A stretch of DNA of 37,160 nt from Caldiserica bacterium UBA4770 (GTDB lineage: Bacteria; Caldisericota; Caldisericia; Caldisericales; Caldisericaceae): the NCBI GenBank assembly GCA_002403335.1, contig DHHO01000023.1:1-37160 (forward strand), read 5' to 3'. Position numbers and translations under genes: made by a program. Position 1 is the first letter of the stretch. The number at the start of each line of letters is the position of its first letter. A model generated the notes under the pieces. That model was not told the origin of the DNA, made no database searches, and worked only from the letters and a program-made list of their open reading frames with translations. Below are positions 29,511-36,071 of this stretch, in pieces.

Positions 29511-30761
29511 TTGCATAAAAAAATATCTATTATGTTATTTGCAGTTATTTTTGTTATATTGTCGCTTTATTTTTTATACGATAATCAGTTCAAACTGGTT
29601 GAAATAAGAGTGCCTGATAATGAATTCTTTCCTCAAATTGTTTCAGTAAAACTACGAAATATAAAAATTACACGTGATCCACAGATTAATGAGTTAGAGT
29701 TAATTTTCAACAAAGGTCTTGAAGATGTAAAAGGTTATATTGTTGCCTTTCCTGGTTTAGAACAGACGGAGAATGCCTGCACCATAAATGATAAAATAGT
29801 TTTAATAAGTGGAAATTTTAGCCAGGGTATTACTCTGCTCCTGGTGAAAGCAGGGCTTCGTTCAGTAAATGGAGAAAAGTTAAAGAGTGACATACCAATC
29901 TTTCTTAATGGTACTCCTTTCAGTCTTCCAGATACTGCTCTCGAAGAGACATTTATACCTATTGCTGAGAAGAGGGATGATTTAAGGGATATTGGTTTTG
30001 TATGTGATATAAATACAATTCCTGCAGGAAGTATGGAAGAGAAGGACCTTTTTGTTAATGGGAAACCAGTTCCTTTATTTGATGAAGCTAATGGAAGCGT
30101 TATTGAGAATTTAAGAAATGGGACAAGTGTTGAGGTCCTTTTGAAAAGCGACGAGTTTGTAAAGGTAAAATTACATAGGAACAATGGCCAGGTTTTAACA
30201 GGATTTGTTGAGAGGCAGTTTTTCTTTGACATTCCTGAGCCATTGGGAAAAGATACATACTACATCGTCTACCCACAGCAGTTTCTTTGTGTTATTGCTA
30301 AGAAATTCACAGATAATATACCTCGAATACTTCCATATTTTCCTTATATTGAGTCTGTCTCTCCTTACGGGAGCTATGGCGTAATGATTATTGAAAGAAA
30401 AACACTTCCCCTTGATAGTGTAAAGATGTCTATACTTGAGCTTAATGCTCTTTTTGAAACAATGAGAAATTCCTTTAAGGCATATCCAGTAGAAGAGGCC
30501 AAGTTTGAAGAGTTAAACAAAGAAGTTAGTGATCTCTATTTTGACAGTATGGTTGAGGTTCTGGAAGAGATTGGCTTAGATAATGCGGATTTCATCTATT
30601 ACAAGAATCTTATTATTCAATATACGGAATCACTGAAATCATCAATTTCAAATTATGTCAATATTAGTCTTCAAAATGTTATTTCACTTAATATCAATAA
30701 ACTTTTTGAGAAATATTATTTTCCAGAGGGTAACTGGGTAAAAAAGGCTTTTATGCAATAA
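29511..30761 (+). CDS. Membrane-anchored extracytoplasmic protein of unknown function
   Basis: Unrecognised. A TTG start at 29511 directly after the mtnA stop is supported by AGGGAG 8 nt upstream, giving 416 aa. Residues about 5-23 (ISIMLFAVIFVILSLYFLY) form a signal anchor; the rest appears extracytoplasmic. Residues 30-135 are beta-rich and resemble a bacterial Ig-like domain (NELELIFNKGLEDVKGYIVA). Residues about 185-240 look SH3-like (VIENLRNGTSVEVLL, FVKVKLHRNNG). The C-terminal third is helical and acidic. Its last 11 nt overlap the end of the convergent gene. These domain readings are by eye and tentative. Confidence 0.75.
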   Translation: MHKKISIMLFAVIFVILSLYFLYDNQFKLVEIRVPDNEFFPQIVSVKLRNIKITRDPQINELELIFNKGLEDVKGYIVAFPGLEQTENACTINDKIVLISGNFSQGITLLLVKAGLRSVNGEKLKSDIPIFLNGTPFSLPDTALEETFIPIAEKRDDLRDIGFVCDINTIPAGSMEEKDLFVNGKPVPLFDEANGSVIENLRNGTSVEVLLKSDEFVKVKLHRNNGQVLTGFVERQFFFDIPEPLGKDTYYIVYPQQFLCVIAKKFTDNIPRILPYFPYIESVSPYGSYGVMIIERKTLPLDSVKMSILELNALFETMRNSFKAYPVEEAKFEELNKEVSDLYFDSMVEVLEEIGLDNADFIYYKNLIIQYTESLKSSISNYVNISLQNVISLNINKLFEKYYFPEGNWVKKAFMQ

Positions 30762-31272
30762 ATTGCTTTAGTTTTTTATATAGTCTCACACCAGCTTTCG
30801 CACTTCTTACTTCCTCCGTAATGAAAGTTTTGCAGCCGACCTCACACAACCTGAATGAAAGAATCCCGATAAGTTCTGGTAAATAATCCTCTGTCTCCCC
30901 AAAAATTCTCTGCACTCTCCTATCTTCAACAAGTATGGTATCTTTACTCTCATTAATAGTAGAGGAAGCGCGAAGTATTTTTAATTGTTTGCTTCCTTTT
31001 ATTTCTTTCTCGGAAAATACATGTCTTATATGAGCCATTTTTGCCTTTTCAAATTCTCTTTCGCTTCTTATGAAGAGGAAAATGGGGATATCCATTCTAC
31101 CTTTAAGGTAGATAAAAAGCCTTAGCGAGATCGAAAAATTACCCTTAATAACAATGCCTTCTGCTCCATCCTCGCTCATTTTGTAGACAGCATTCACGGC
31201 GTTCTCAAAATTTATATTAAAGTTTTCAAGAATAAAGATTGATGGTAAATTTAATAAGCCGTATACTTTCAT
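30751..31272 (-). CDS. Conserved-looking protein of unknown function
   Basis: A soluble protein of about 173 aa without signal peptide; no family recognised. Alternating strands and helices (VYGLLNLPSIFILENF, GAEGIVIKGNFS, IPIFLFIRSEREFEKAK) could form an alpha/beta fold, with faint similarity to TIM-barrel pterin-binding proteins that I do not rely on. The ATG at 31272 is chosen because TATAAT on the minus strand (31285-31280) ends 7 nt before it and no ribosome binding site exists; ATG 31278 is an alternative. It is divergent from the alcohol dehydrogenase, and its end overlaps the convergent neighbour by 11 nt. Confidence 0.65.
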   Translation of the reverse strand: MKVYGLLNLPSIFILENFNINFENAVNAVYKMSEDGAEGIVIKGNFSISLRLFIYLKGRMDIPIFLFIRSEREFEKAKMAHIRHVFSEKEIKGSKQLKILRASSTINESKDTILVEDRRVQRIFGETEDYLPELIGILSFRLCEVGCKTFITEEVRSAKAGVRLYKKLKQFIA

Positions 31273-31279
31273 AATCATA

Positions 31280-31285
31280 ATTATA
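31280..31285 (-). promoter_or_regulatory. -10 element, leaderless start of the unknown protein
   Basis: TATAAT on the minus strand ends 7 nt before ATG 31272. No clear -35 was found. Confidence 0.35.
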
Positions 31286-31311
31286 CCTATAATCAAATTT
31301 AAAAAAATGAA

Positions 31312-31317
31312 TATAAT
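31312..31317 (+). promoter_or_regulatory. -10 element, leaderless start of the alcohol dehydrogenase
   Basis: A perfect TATAAT ends exactly 6 nt before the ATG at 31324. There is no ribosome binding site and no good -35. Confidence 0.45.
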
Positions 31318-31323
31318 TTTAAT

Positions 31324-32316
31324 ATGAAAGCAATGGTTCTCGAAAGACCCGATAGAATTGAAAATAATCCCTTAAAGCTTAAACAAGTCTTAAAGCCTAT
31401 CCCCTTTGAGAGGGAAATCAGGGTAAAGATCACTTCCTGTGGTATTTGCAGGACTGACCTTCATATTATTGAGGGGGAACTTGTGCCACACAAATTGCCT
31501 ATCATCCCTGGGCACCAGATAGTTGGGTATGTAGAACTTCTTGGGAAGAGTGTCACTAAATTCAGAGTAGGAGACTATGTCGGTATTCCGTGGCTATATA
31601 AAACATGTGGGGTTTGCAAGTACTGTAAAGAAGGCCGCGAAAATCTTTGTGACAATGCACTTTTTACAGGTTACGATGTTGACGGAGGGTACGCAGAGTA
31701 TGTAGTGGTAAACGAAAACTTTTTGTACCATCTTCCACAAACCTATAAAGATATAGAAATTGCTCCACTTCTCTGTGGAGGTACAATTGGTTATTATGCG
31801 TTTAAGTCTGTGGACTCTGAAGTTAATAATAAAATTGGTTTTTTCGGATTTGGTTCCTCTGCCCACATTACCCTTCAGATAGCAAGGCATATAGGAAAAG
31901 AAGTTTATGTTGTTGCAAGGAAAGAAAGAGATTTTGAACTTGCATACGAGCTTGGAGCGACCTGGGCAGGTAAACTTGAAGCCCTCAACAGTCAGCTTGA
32001 TTCAGCTATTGTGTTTGCACCTTCAGGAGAGATGATTGTGAGTGCCCTTGAACATATAAGAAAAGGTGGGAAGGTTGTTTCTGCGGGGATTTTCGCAACT
32101 CCGCTTCCATCTTTTGACTACTTCCATATCTACCCGGAGAAGACTCTTACTTCCATTGCAAATGTAACAAGAGACATTGTGAAAGAGTTTCTCGAAATTG
32201 CAAACTCAATGAAAATAAAAACTCAGGTGACAGAATATGAACTTTCTCAAGCAAACCTTGCCCTTTCAAATATCAAGCACTCAAAGGTCTCGGGTTCAAG
32301 TGTAATAAAGATTTAG
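31324..32316 (+). CDS. Zinc-dependent alcohol dehydrogenase (MDR family)
   Basis: A 330-aa oxidoreductase with both zinc sites. Catalytic ligands are Cys42 in CGICRTDLH, His64 in PGHQIVGYV and Cys151 in LLCGG. The structural zinc cysteines are 95, 98, 101 and 109 (CGVCKYCKEGRENLC). The Rossmann region is FFGFGSSAHITLQIAR, with Ala in place of the third Gly. The second strand (VYVVARKERD) has Arg rather than an acidic residue, hinting at NADP(H). It resembles bacterial AdhA/propanol-preferring enzymes; the substrate is unknown. It is monocistronic, leaderless and divergent from the unknown protein. Confidence 0.9.
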   Translation: MKAMVLERPDRIENNPLKLKQVLKPIPFEREIRVKITSCGICRTDLHIIEGELVPHKLPIIPGHQIVGYVELLGKSVTKFRVGDYVGIPWLYKTCGVCKYCKEGRENLCDNALFTGYDVDGGYAEYVVVNENFLYHLPQTYKDIEIAPLLCGGTIGYYAFKSVDSEVNNKIGFFGFGSSAHITLQIARHIGKEVYVVARKERDFELAYELGATWAGKLEALNSQLDSAIVFAPSGEMIVSALEHIRKGGKVVSAGIFATPLPSFDYFHIYPEKTLTSIANVTRDIVKEFLEIANSMKIKTQVTEYELSQANLALSNIKHSKVSGSSVIKI

Positions 32317-32338
32317 ATTTGCTTTGGTGAACCTTAAC

Positions 32339-32362
32339 TTTACCTTCTCTCTAAAAGGTAAA
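32339..32362. repeat. Hairpin after the alcohol dehydrogenase gene
   Basis: TTTACCTT (32339-32346) and AAGGTAAA (32355-32362) form an 8-bp stem with an 8-nt loop, 22 nt after the stop codon. It is AT-rich and followed by A rather than T, so termination is doubtful. A second small palindrome (AGGAGTGCTCCT then TTTT) lies at about 32369-32384. Confidence 0.4.
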
Positions 32363-32532
32363 AAATTAGGAGTGCTCCTTTTGAATGGGGTATGTAAAAA
32401 GACTTTTAAAAATCGAAAGAAATTGTAAAATATTTTCTAGCTTTTATGCCCTACCCTTGCAAAGGTTAATTAGAAGGAAAGGAGGTGAAGTACTGGTTTG
32501 AGGAGAAATGTATGTGAAAGACCAGTCAAAAG

Positions 32533-32790
32533 ATGGCAGAAGAAAAAGTAAGAACTGAAGAGTTTAAGGTAAATGGCGAAGACCTTATAAATTTTATTAA
32601 AAGGCTCATTCATGAAGGTAATGTAAGGAGAATCACGATAAAAAATCCTGAAGGGAACACTGTATTTGAAATTCCCCTTACAGTAGGTGTTATTGGTGCA
32701 GTTCTGACACCTATCCTTGTTGCAGTTGGCGCAATTGCAGCTCTTGCAACGAATTATACAATTGTTGTAGAAAGAATTGAGAATAAATAG
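32533..32790 (+). CDS. DUF4342 family protein
   Basis: An 85-aa protein matching the DUF4342 pattern: FIKRLIHEGNVRRITIKN, then IPLTVGVIGAVLTPILVAVG with a hydrophobic stretch, ending CTIEVE-like YTIVVERIE. Function of the family is unknown; some members carry an additional UBA/TS-N-like domain, absent here. The ATG at 32533 has no good ribosome binding site, whereas AAAGGAGGTG at 32478-32487 lies 45 nt upstream in front of short overlapping frames, so a leader peptide may control translation. The 216-nt gap before it has no other gene. Confidence 0.8.
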   Translation: MAEEKVRTEEFKVNGEDLINFIKRLIHEGNVRRITIKNPEGNTVFEIPLTVGVIGAVLTPILVAVGAIAALATNYTIVVERIENK

Positions 32791-32863
32791 CACTCTAATT
32801 TAGGAAAATAGGACGCTATTTTAATTTTTAGAGAATAAGGTACTATTCTCTTTTTTCCTTTTA

Positions 32864-33484
32864 CTATTTTAACTTACTTCTAAGTCTTATTAAACCTGCT
32901 TCAATTCTAACAAAATCGCGACTTTTTCTGTCGTATCCTGAAAGGTCGATGCCAATGTTATTTGCGACTTCAAGGACGGTAGGCAATGGAGGAGGGTTAG
33001 CTTTCTCCCAGAAAGGCCGCATTTCCCTCAAAAAGATGTTTGTGGTAAGAGGACCGATACCATAAAAATCATCAATTCTTTTTTCAAGATCCCTTGAATC
33101 TAAAGCAGTTTCATGGAGTTTATTTAAGCTACCATTGTATTCGAAGATGAGTGTTTCACAGATTTTCAGTAGTTTTGAAGAGGTTTTAAAATCATATCTT
33201 ACATAGCCACCTTCTCTCATTATGGGATTAACAAGGAAATCCCATCCTACTTCAATAATTTTCTCAGGCTCAAGCAAATGATACTTTTCAAAGACCCTGT
33301 ATGTATTTTTGGCAATGGTTTCATTAATTCTTGCACCAAAGAGAATACTCAAGAGGAACCATTTGAATATCTCTCTATCGTCTCCTGTTGCAAGTTCAAT
33401 TCCGCATTCCTCTGAAAAAAGAAGAGATTTTTTAAGTTCTTTTACATCAATTTTCACCTTATAAGCCGATATTAATCCTTGCAT
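32864..33484 (-). CDS. Helix-hairpin-helix protein related to HhH-GPD DNA glycosylases
   Basis: About 206 aa, all helical. The hairpin motif YGIGPLTTNIFLREM near the C-terminal third and the preceding helices resemble endonuclease III/AlkA-type glycosylases. The region where those enzymes have the catalytic Lys and Asp reads PLTT and PPPLPTVLEVANNIG, with neither residue, so base-excision activity is doubtful. It could be a DNA-binding or differently reacting member. The start is uncertain: ATG 33484 (AAGGA 12 nt upstream) or GTG 33457; both overlap or touch the end of the preceding phospholipase-like gene. Confidence 0.65.
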   Translation of the reverse strand: MQGLISAYKVKIDVKELKKSLLFSEECGIELATGDDREIFKWFLLSILFGARINETIAKNTYRVFEKYHLLEPEKIIEVGWDFLVNPIMREGGYVRYDFKTSSKLLKICETLIFEYNGSLNKLHETALDSRDLEKRIDDFYGIGPLTTNIFLREMRPFWEKANPPPLPTVLEVANNIGIDLSGYDRKSRDFVRIEAGLIRLRSKLK

Positions 33485-34430
33485 ATTGAAGGAATGTCCT
33501 TGAAAAAGTTGCAAAATTTGTGAAAGACTTTAGAATCTCTTCGTTGTATCTTTCAACAACATCTTCCTTTCCTTCAAAAGAAAAGGTTGGATCTTCCGTA
33601 TAAAGCCATTCTTCTGGATTAGAGATTTTCTCTCCAAAAAGCTCATTTTCAATTGTCCATAGTGACCTTACATTGTTTTTAGAAATTGAGGCAGCATATT
33701 GTCCCAGCCATGTTACTGACCTTACTTTATTTAAATCAAGAGGTTCAGCCTCATTTAGGACACTAAGCCATTCAGGGTTTGTATGGTTTATCTGTTGTCC
33801 CTGGAACTCTTCCATATTATAGTGATGATTACTTGCTATTGTTGTGAGTTCTCCTATTTTTATGATCTTGCTGAATATTATACCAATTGGTGCAGGGACA
33901 CCATGATATGGACAGGTAAGATCTTCTATGTGGTGAATTCCTCTTGCAAGGAATCTGAAAGTCCAGTAAAGGTCTCCTCTTTCATTAGCAATTTTTGCAA
34001 GGTCAAACCAGTATTGAGCCCTTTTCGGCCCTGCTCCTATTCTTAAGAATCCGAGCCCATAGTACTGGTGCCTGTACCCCTGTGAGCCTCCTGTAAGGAT
34101 CTGAAGCTTTGAAAGTTCAAGATTTGTATCCATATTCCAATCCGGCTCGTCTGCATAGGTTGTAAGGATTTTCTTTGCAGTAGTCTTTTCCCCGATACTT
34201 CCCTCAAGGTATCTTATGACAAAATCCGGGCTATAGGGTTCGGTATCAACGTCCTCATATGAATATTCGGTAATAGTGATATTATCATATTCATCGAGCC
34301 AGTTTTCATTTTGAAGTACATAAGAAAGAGCTAAACCATGGCTGCTCCAGGCTGATGCTGATGGAATACAAGAGAACAACAAAATACCTACGATAAACAT
34401 TGGTACGATTAATTTTTTAATTTTTCTCAT
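33459..34430 (-). CDS. Secreted zinc-dependent phospholipase C-like protein
   Basis: A 323-aa protein with a signal peptide (KKLIVPMFIVGILLF, cleavage after ASA at residue 27), so the mature chain starts with Trp28. In bacterial zinc phospholipase C the N-terminal Trp itself binds zinc. Other ligand candidates match the spacing of that family: His31, His121, H-x3-D as His166-Asp170, His176 six residues later, and H-x3-E as His203-Glu207 (GIHHIEDLTCPYHG, NHHYNMEEF). It belongs to the phospholipase C/S1-P1 nuclease superfamily; lipase versus nuclease activity is not resolved. GGAGG precedes the ATG. It follows the hydrolase gene by 35 nt. Confidence 0.85.
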   Translation of the reverse strand: MRKIKKLIVPMFIVGILLFSCIPSASAWSSHGLALSYVLQNENWLDEYDNITITEYSYEDVDTEPYSPDFVIRYLEGSIGEKTTAKKILTTYADEPDWNMDTNLELSKLQILTGGSQGYRHQYYGLGFLRIGAGPKRAQYWFDLAKIANERGDLYWTFRFLARGIHHIEDLTCPYHGVPAPIGIIFSKIIKIGELTTIASNHHYNMEEFQGQQINHTNPEWLSVLNEAEPLDLNKVRSVTWLGQYAASISKNNVRSLWTIENELFGEKISNPEEWLYTEDPTFSFEGKEDVVERYNEEILKSFTNFATFSRTFLQYARINIGL

Positions 34431-34465
34431 TCTCGCCTCCTTCTCTTATTATATCGAAAACCTTA

Positions 34466-35419
34466 CTATTTTCCCTTCAAAAAAAGTCTTAATGCTCTAT
34501 CTCTTATGCCTCTTCTATAGAGTATTGAAGTCACATGCTCTGCAAACAGCCAGTGCCTCTCTGGCCTGCCCATTACTTCCCAGAGTTCCTCTGCAGCCTT
34601 TCTTGGAATTGCCTCATCAAAAAGTGCATTATAGAGGATAACTTTTCTGTCCCTTACAAATCGCGCAAAAGTAAGAGGATCAAAAAGGAAGCATCCCTTT
34701 TCATAGGGAACTACCTCAATGTCTTCAGGGGAGGTGAGTTTCTCTATATAATCCCTGTAGTTTTTATGATATTCAGCACACTTTTCTTCATTACAACCAT
34801 AAATAGTTAAGTTTGAGTTCATTTCATATTTTCTTCTGGTAAACCTTGTTGCAAATCCTTTCCACACCAGATAAAGATAATTACCACCTGTAACAACAAA
34901 AATACCTTCTTTAATTCGAGTATCAACGCCCATTGCTATTGTGCTAACCATGCCTCCAAAACTCACGCCCATAATTGAAAATTTGCCTGATGAATACCCT
35001 TCTCTTTCAAGATAGTCCATAGAAGTTCTTACATCAATTACTGCCTGTCTAAAATCATTCAGGGAATCATCCATATCATCAACGAGAAACTTTTTTCCAC
35101 TTTCCATACCGACAGGAGTTCTTTCAAAATGATAGGGTAGTATCATAAGATATGATACAATCCCGTTTCTTGCAAACTCTCGTGGATACCAGCTTAATGG
35201 TATAAGGTTTTTGTTTCCTAAACCATGGAGAAATACCACAGGTTTGTTAGTCTTTATCCTATCTGGGACAAACAGGTATCCAATGACTCTATTGTTTACT
35301 TCATATGGCGTTTTTACGAGACTTTCATACTCGATCCTGAAGCCTTGGGATCCTTCAAATTTTTCTGCAAGCGCTGTTTTCCTTACTTCGAACTCTCTCT
35401 TTTCGTAATCGTAAATCAT
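34466..35419 (-). CDS. Alpha/beta hydrolase, probable esterase
   Basis: A 317-aa protein without signal peptide. The oxyanion region is VVFLHGLGN. The nucleophile elbow is GVSFGG with Ser153. The acid is probably Asp268 (YNALFDEAIP) and the base His295 (FAEHVTSI). It lies upstream of the secreted phospholipase-like gene, and both could act on lipids, though this is only a neighbourhood hint. No ribosome binding site precedes the ATG; TATAAT on the minus strand ends 6 nt before it, predicting a leaderless mRNA. It is divergent from tadA. Confidence 0.85.
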   Translation of the reverse strand: MIYDYEKREFEVRKTALAEKFEGSQGFRIEYESLVKTPYEVNNRVIGYLFVPDRIKTNKPVVFLHGLGNKNLIPLSWYPREFARNGIVSYLMILPYHFERTPVGMESGKKFLVDDMDDSLNDFRQAVIDVRTSMDYLEREGYSSGKFSIMGVSFGGMVSTIAMGVDTRIKEGIFVVTGGNYLYLVWKGFATRFTRRKYEMNSNLTIYGCNEEKCAEYHKNYRDYIEKLTSPEDIEVVPYEKGCFLFDPLTFARFVRDRKVILYNALFDEAIPRKAAEELWEVMGRPERHWLFAEHVTSILYRRGIRDRALRLFLKGK

Positions 35420-35425
35420 GACTAT

Positions 35426-35454
35426 ATTATAAATTAATCTTTATCTCATACCAA
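35426..35454 (-). promoter_or_regulatory. Promoter of the alpha/beta hydrolase, leaderless
   Basis: On the minus strand TTGGTA (35454-35449), a 17-nt spacer and TATAAT (35431-35426) end 6 nt before the ATG. The -35 is half of a dyad (35449-35465). Confidence 0.45.
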
Positions 35455-35465
35455 AAATATTGGTA
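35449..35465. promoter_or_regulatory. Operator-like dyad between the hydrolase and tadA
   Basis: TACCAA and TTGGTA are perfect 6-nt arms with a 5-nt centre. The dyad covers the hydrolase -35 and lies just upstream of the tadA -10, so a bound protein would touch both promoters. Confidence 0.4.
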
Positions 35466-35472
35466 AATAACT

Positions 35473-35478
35473 TATAAT
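35473..35478 (+). promoter_or_regulatory. -10 element, leaderless start of tadA
   Basis: A perfect TATAAT ends 6 nt before the ATG at 35485, with no ribosome binding site. The -35 position reads CCAAAA, a poor match. Confidence 0.45.
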
Positions 35479-35484
35479 TTAATT

Positions 35485-35961
35485 ATGGATGAGAAATTTA
35501 TGAGAGAGGCACTTAAAGAAGCCAAAAAAGCATTCGAAAAGGACGAGGTCCCTGTGGGGGCCATTATTGTTTATAAGGGAAAAGTTGTGTCTAAAGGCCA
35601 TAACCTGAGGGAATCTAAAAATGACCCTACTGCTCATGCAGAGATTATTGCATTAAGAAAAGTAGCAAAGAAATTGGGTGATTGGAGGCTTGATGAATGT
35701 GATATCTATGTGACGCTTGAACCGTGCCCAATGTGTGCCTCTGCAATCCTCTATTCTCGTATAAAAAGAGTAATTTTTGGGGCATTTGATAAAGATAATG
35801 GAGCCTTCGGTAGTAAAATAAACCTTTTGGATATTTTCGCCAATTCGAAATCTCATATCGATATAAAGGGAGGGATTCTCAAAGAGGAGTGCGAGGCTAT
35901 TATTCAGAGCTTTTTTAAAGGAGTTCGGAGAAAATATAATAATGCCGGGAGGGATGGCTGA
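35485..35961 (+). CDS. tadA: tRNA-specific adenosine deaminase
   Basis: TadA converts A34 to inosine in tRNA-Arg(ACG). The 158-aa protein has the zinc site His51-Ala-Glu53 in PTAHAEIIAL and Cys81/Cys84 in TLEPCPMCASAI, with the usual VPVGAIIVYKG start and ARCE-type KGGILKEECEAI end. The coding frame continues into the following tRNA-Ser gene: the stop TGA (35959-35961) is part of the tRNA D-arm region, a 14-nt overlap. tadA followed by tRNA-Ser is known in other bacteria, but the overlap is notable. Translation probably starts on a leaderless message. Confidence 0.93.
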   Translation: MDEKFMREALKEAKKAFEKDEVPVGAIIVYKGKVVSKGHNLRESKNDPTAHAEIIALRKVAKKLGDWRLDECDIYVTLEPCPMCASAILYSRIKRVIFGAFDKDNGAFGSKINLLDIFANSKSHIDIKGGILKEECEAIIQSFFKGVRRKYNNAGRDG

Positions 35962-36037
35962 GCGGTTGAAAGCGCCTGACTCGAAATCAGGTAGAAGGGC
36001 AACCTTCTCGTGGGTTCAAATCCCACTCCCTCCGCCA
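35948..36037 (+). tRNA. tRNA-Ser (anticodon CGA)
   Basis: A 90-nt tRNA with encoded CCA. The acceptor stem is GGAGGGA (35948-35954) with TCCCTCC (36027-36033) and discriminator G, as expected for serine. The anticodon stem-loop is CCTGA-CTCGAAA-TCAGG, with anticodon CGA reading UCG codons. The long variable arm GAAGG-GCAA-CCTTC identifies a class II tRNA, and the T-loop is GGGTTCAAATCCC. The first 14 nt overlap the end of tadA, so it is probably cut from the tadA transcript by RNase P. Confidence 0.97.
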
Positions 36038-36071
36038 TGAAACAAAAAACTCTTATGGAAGGGAGGCTACT

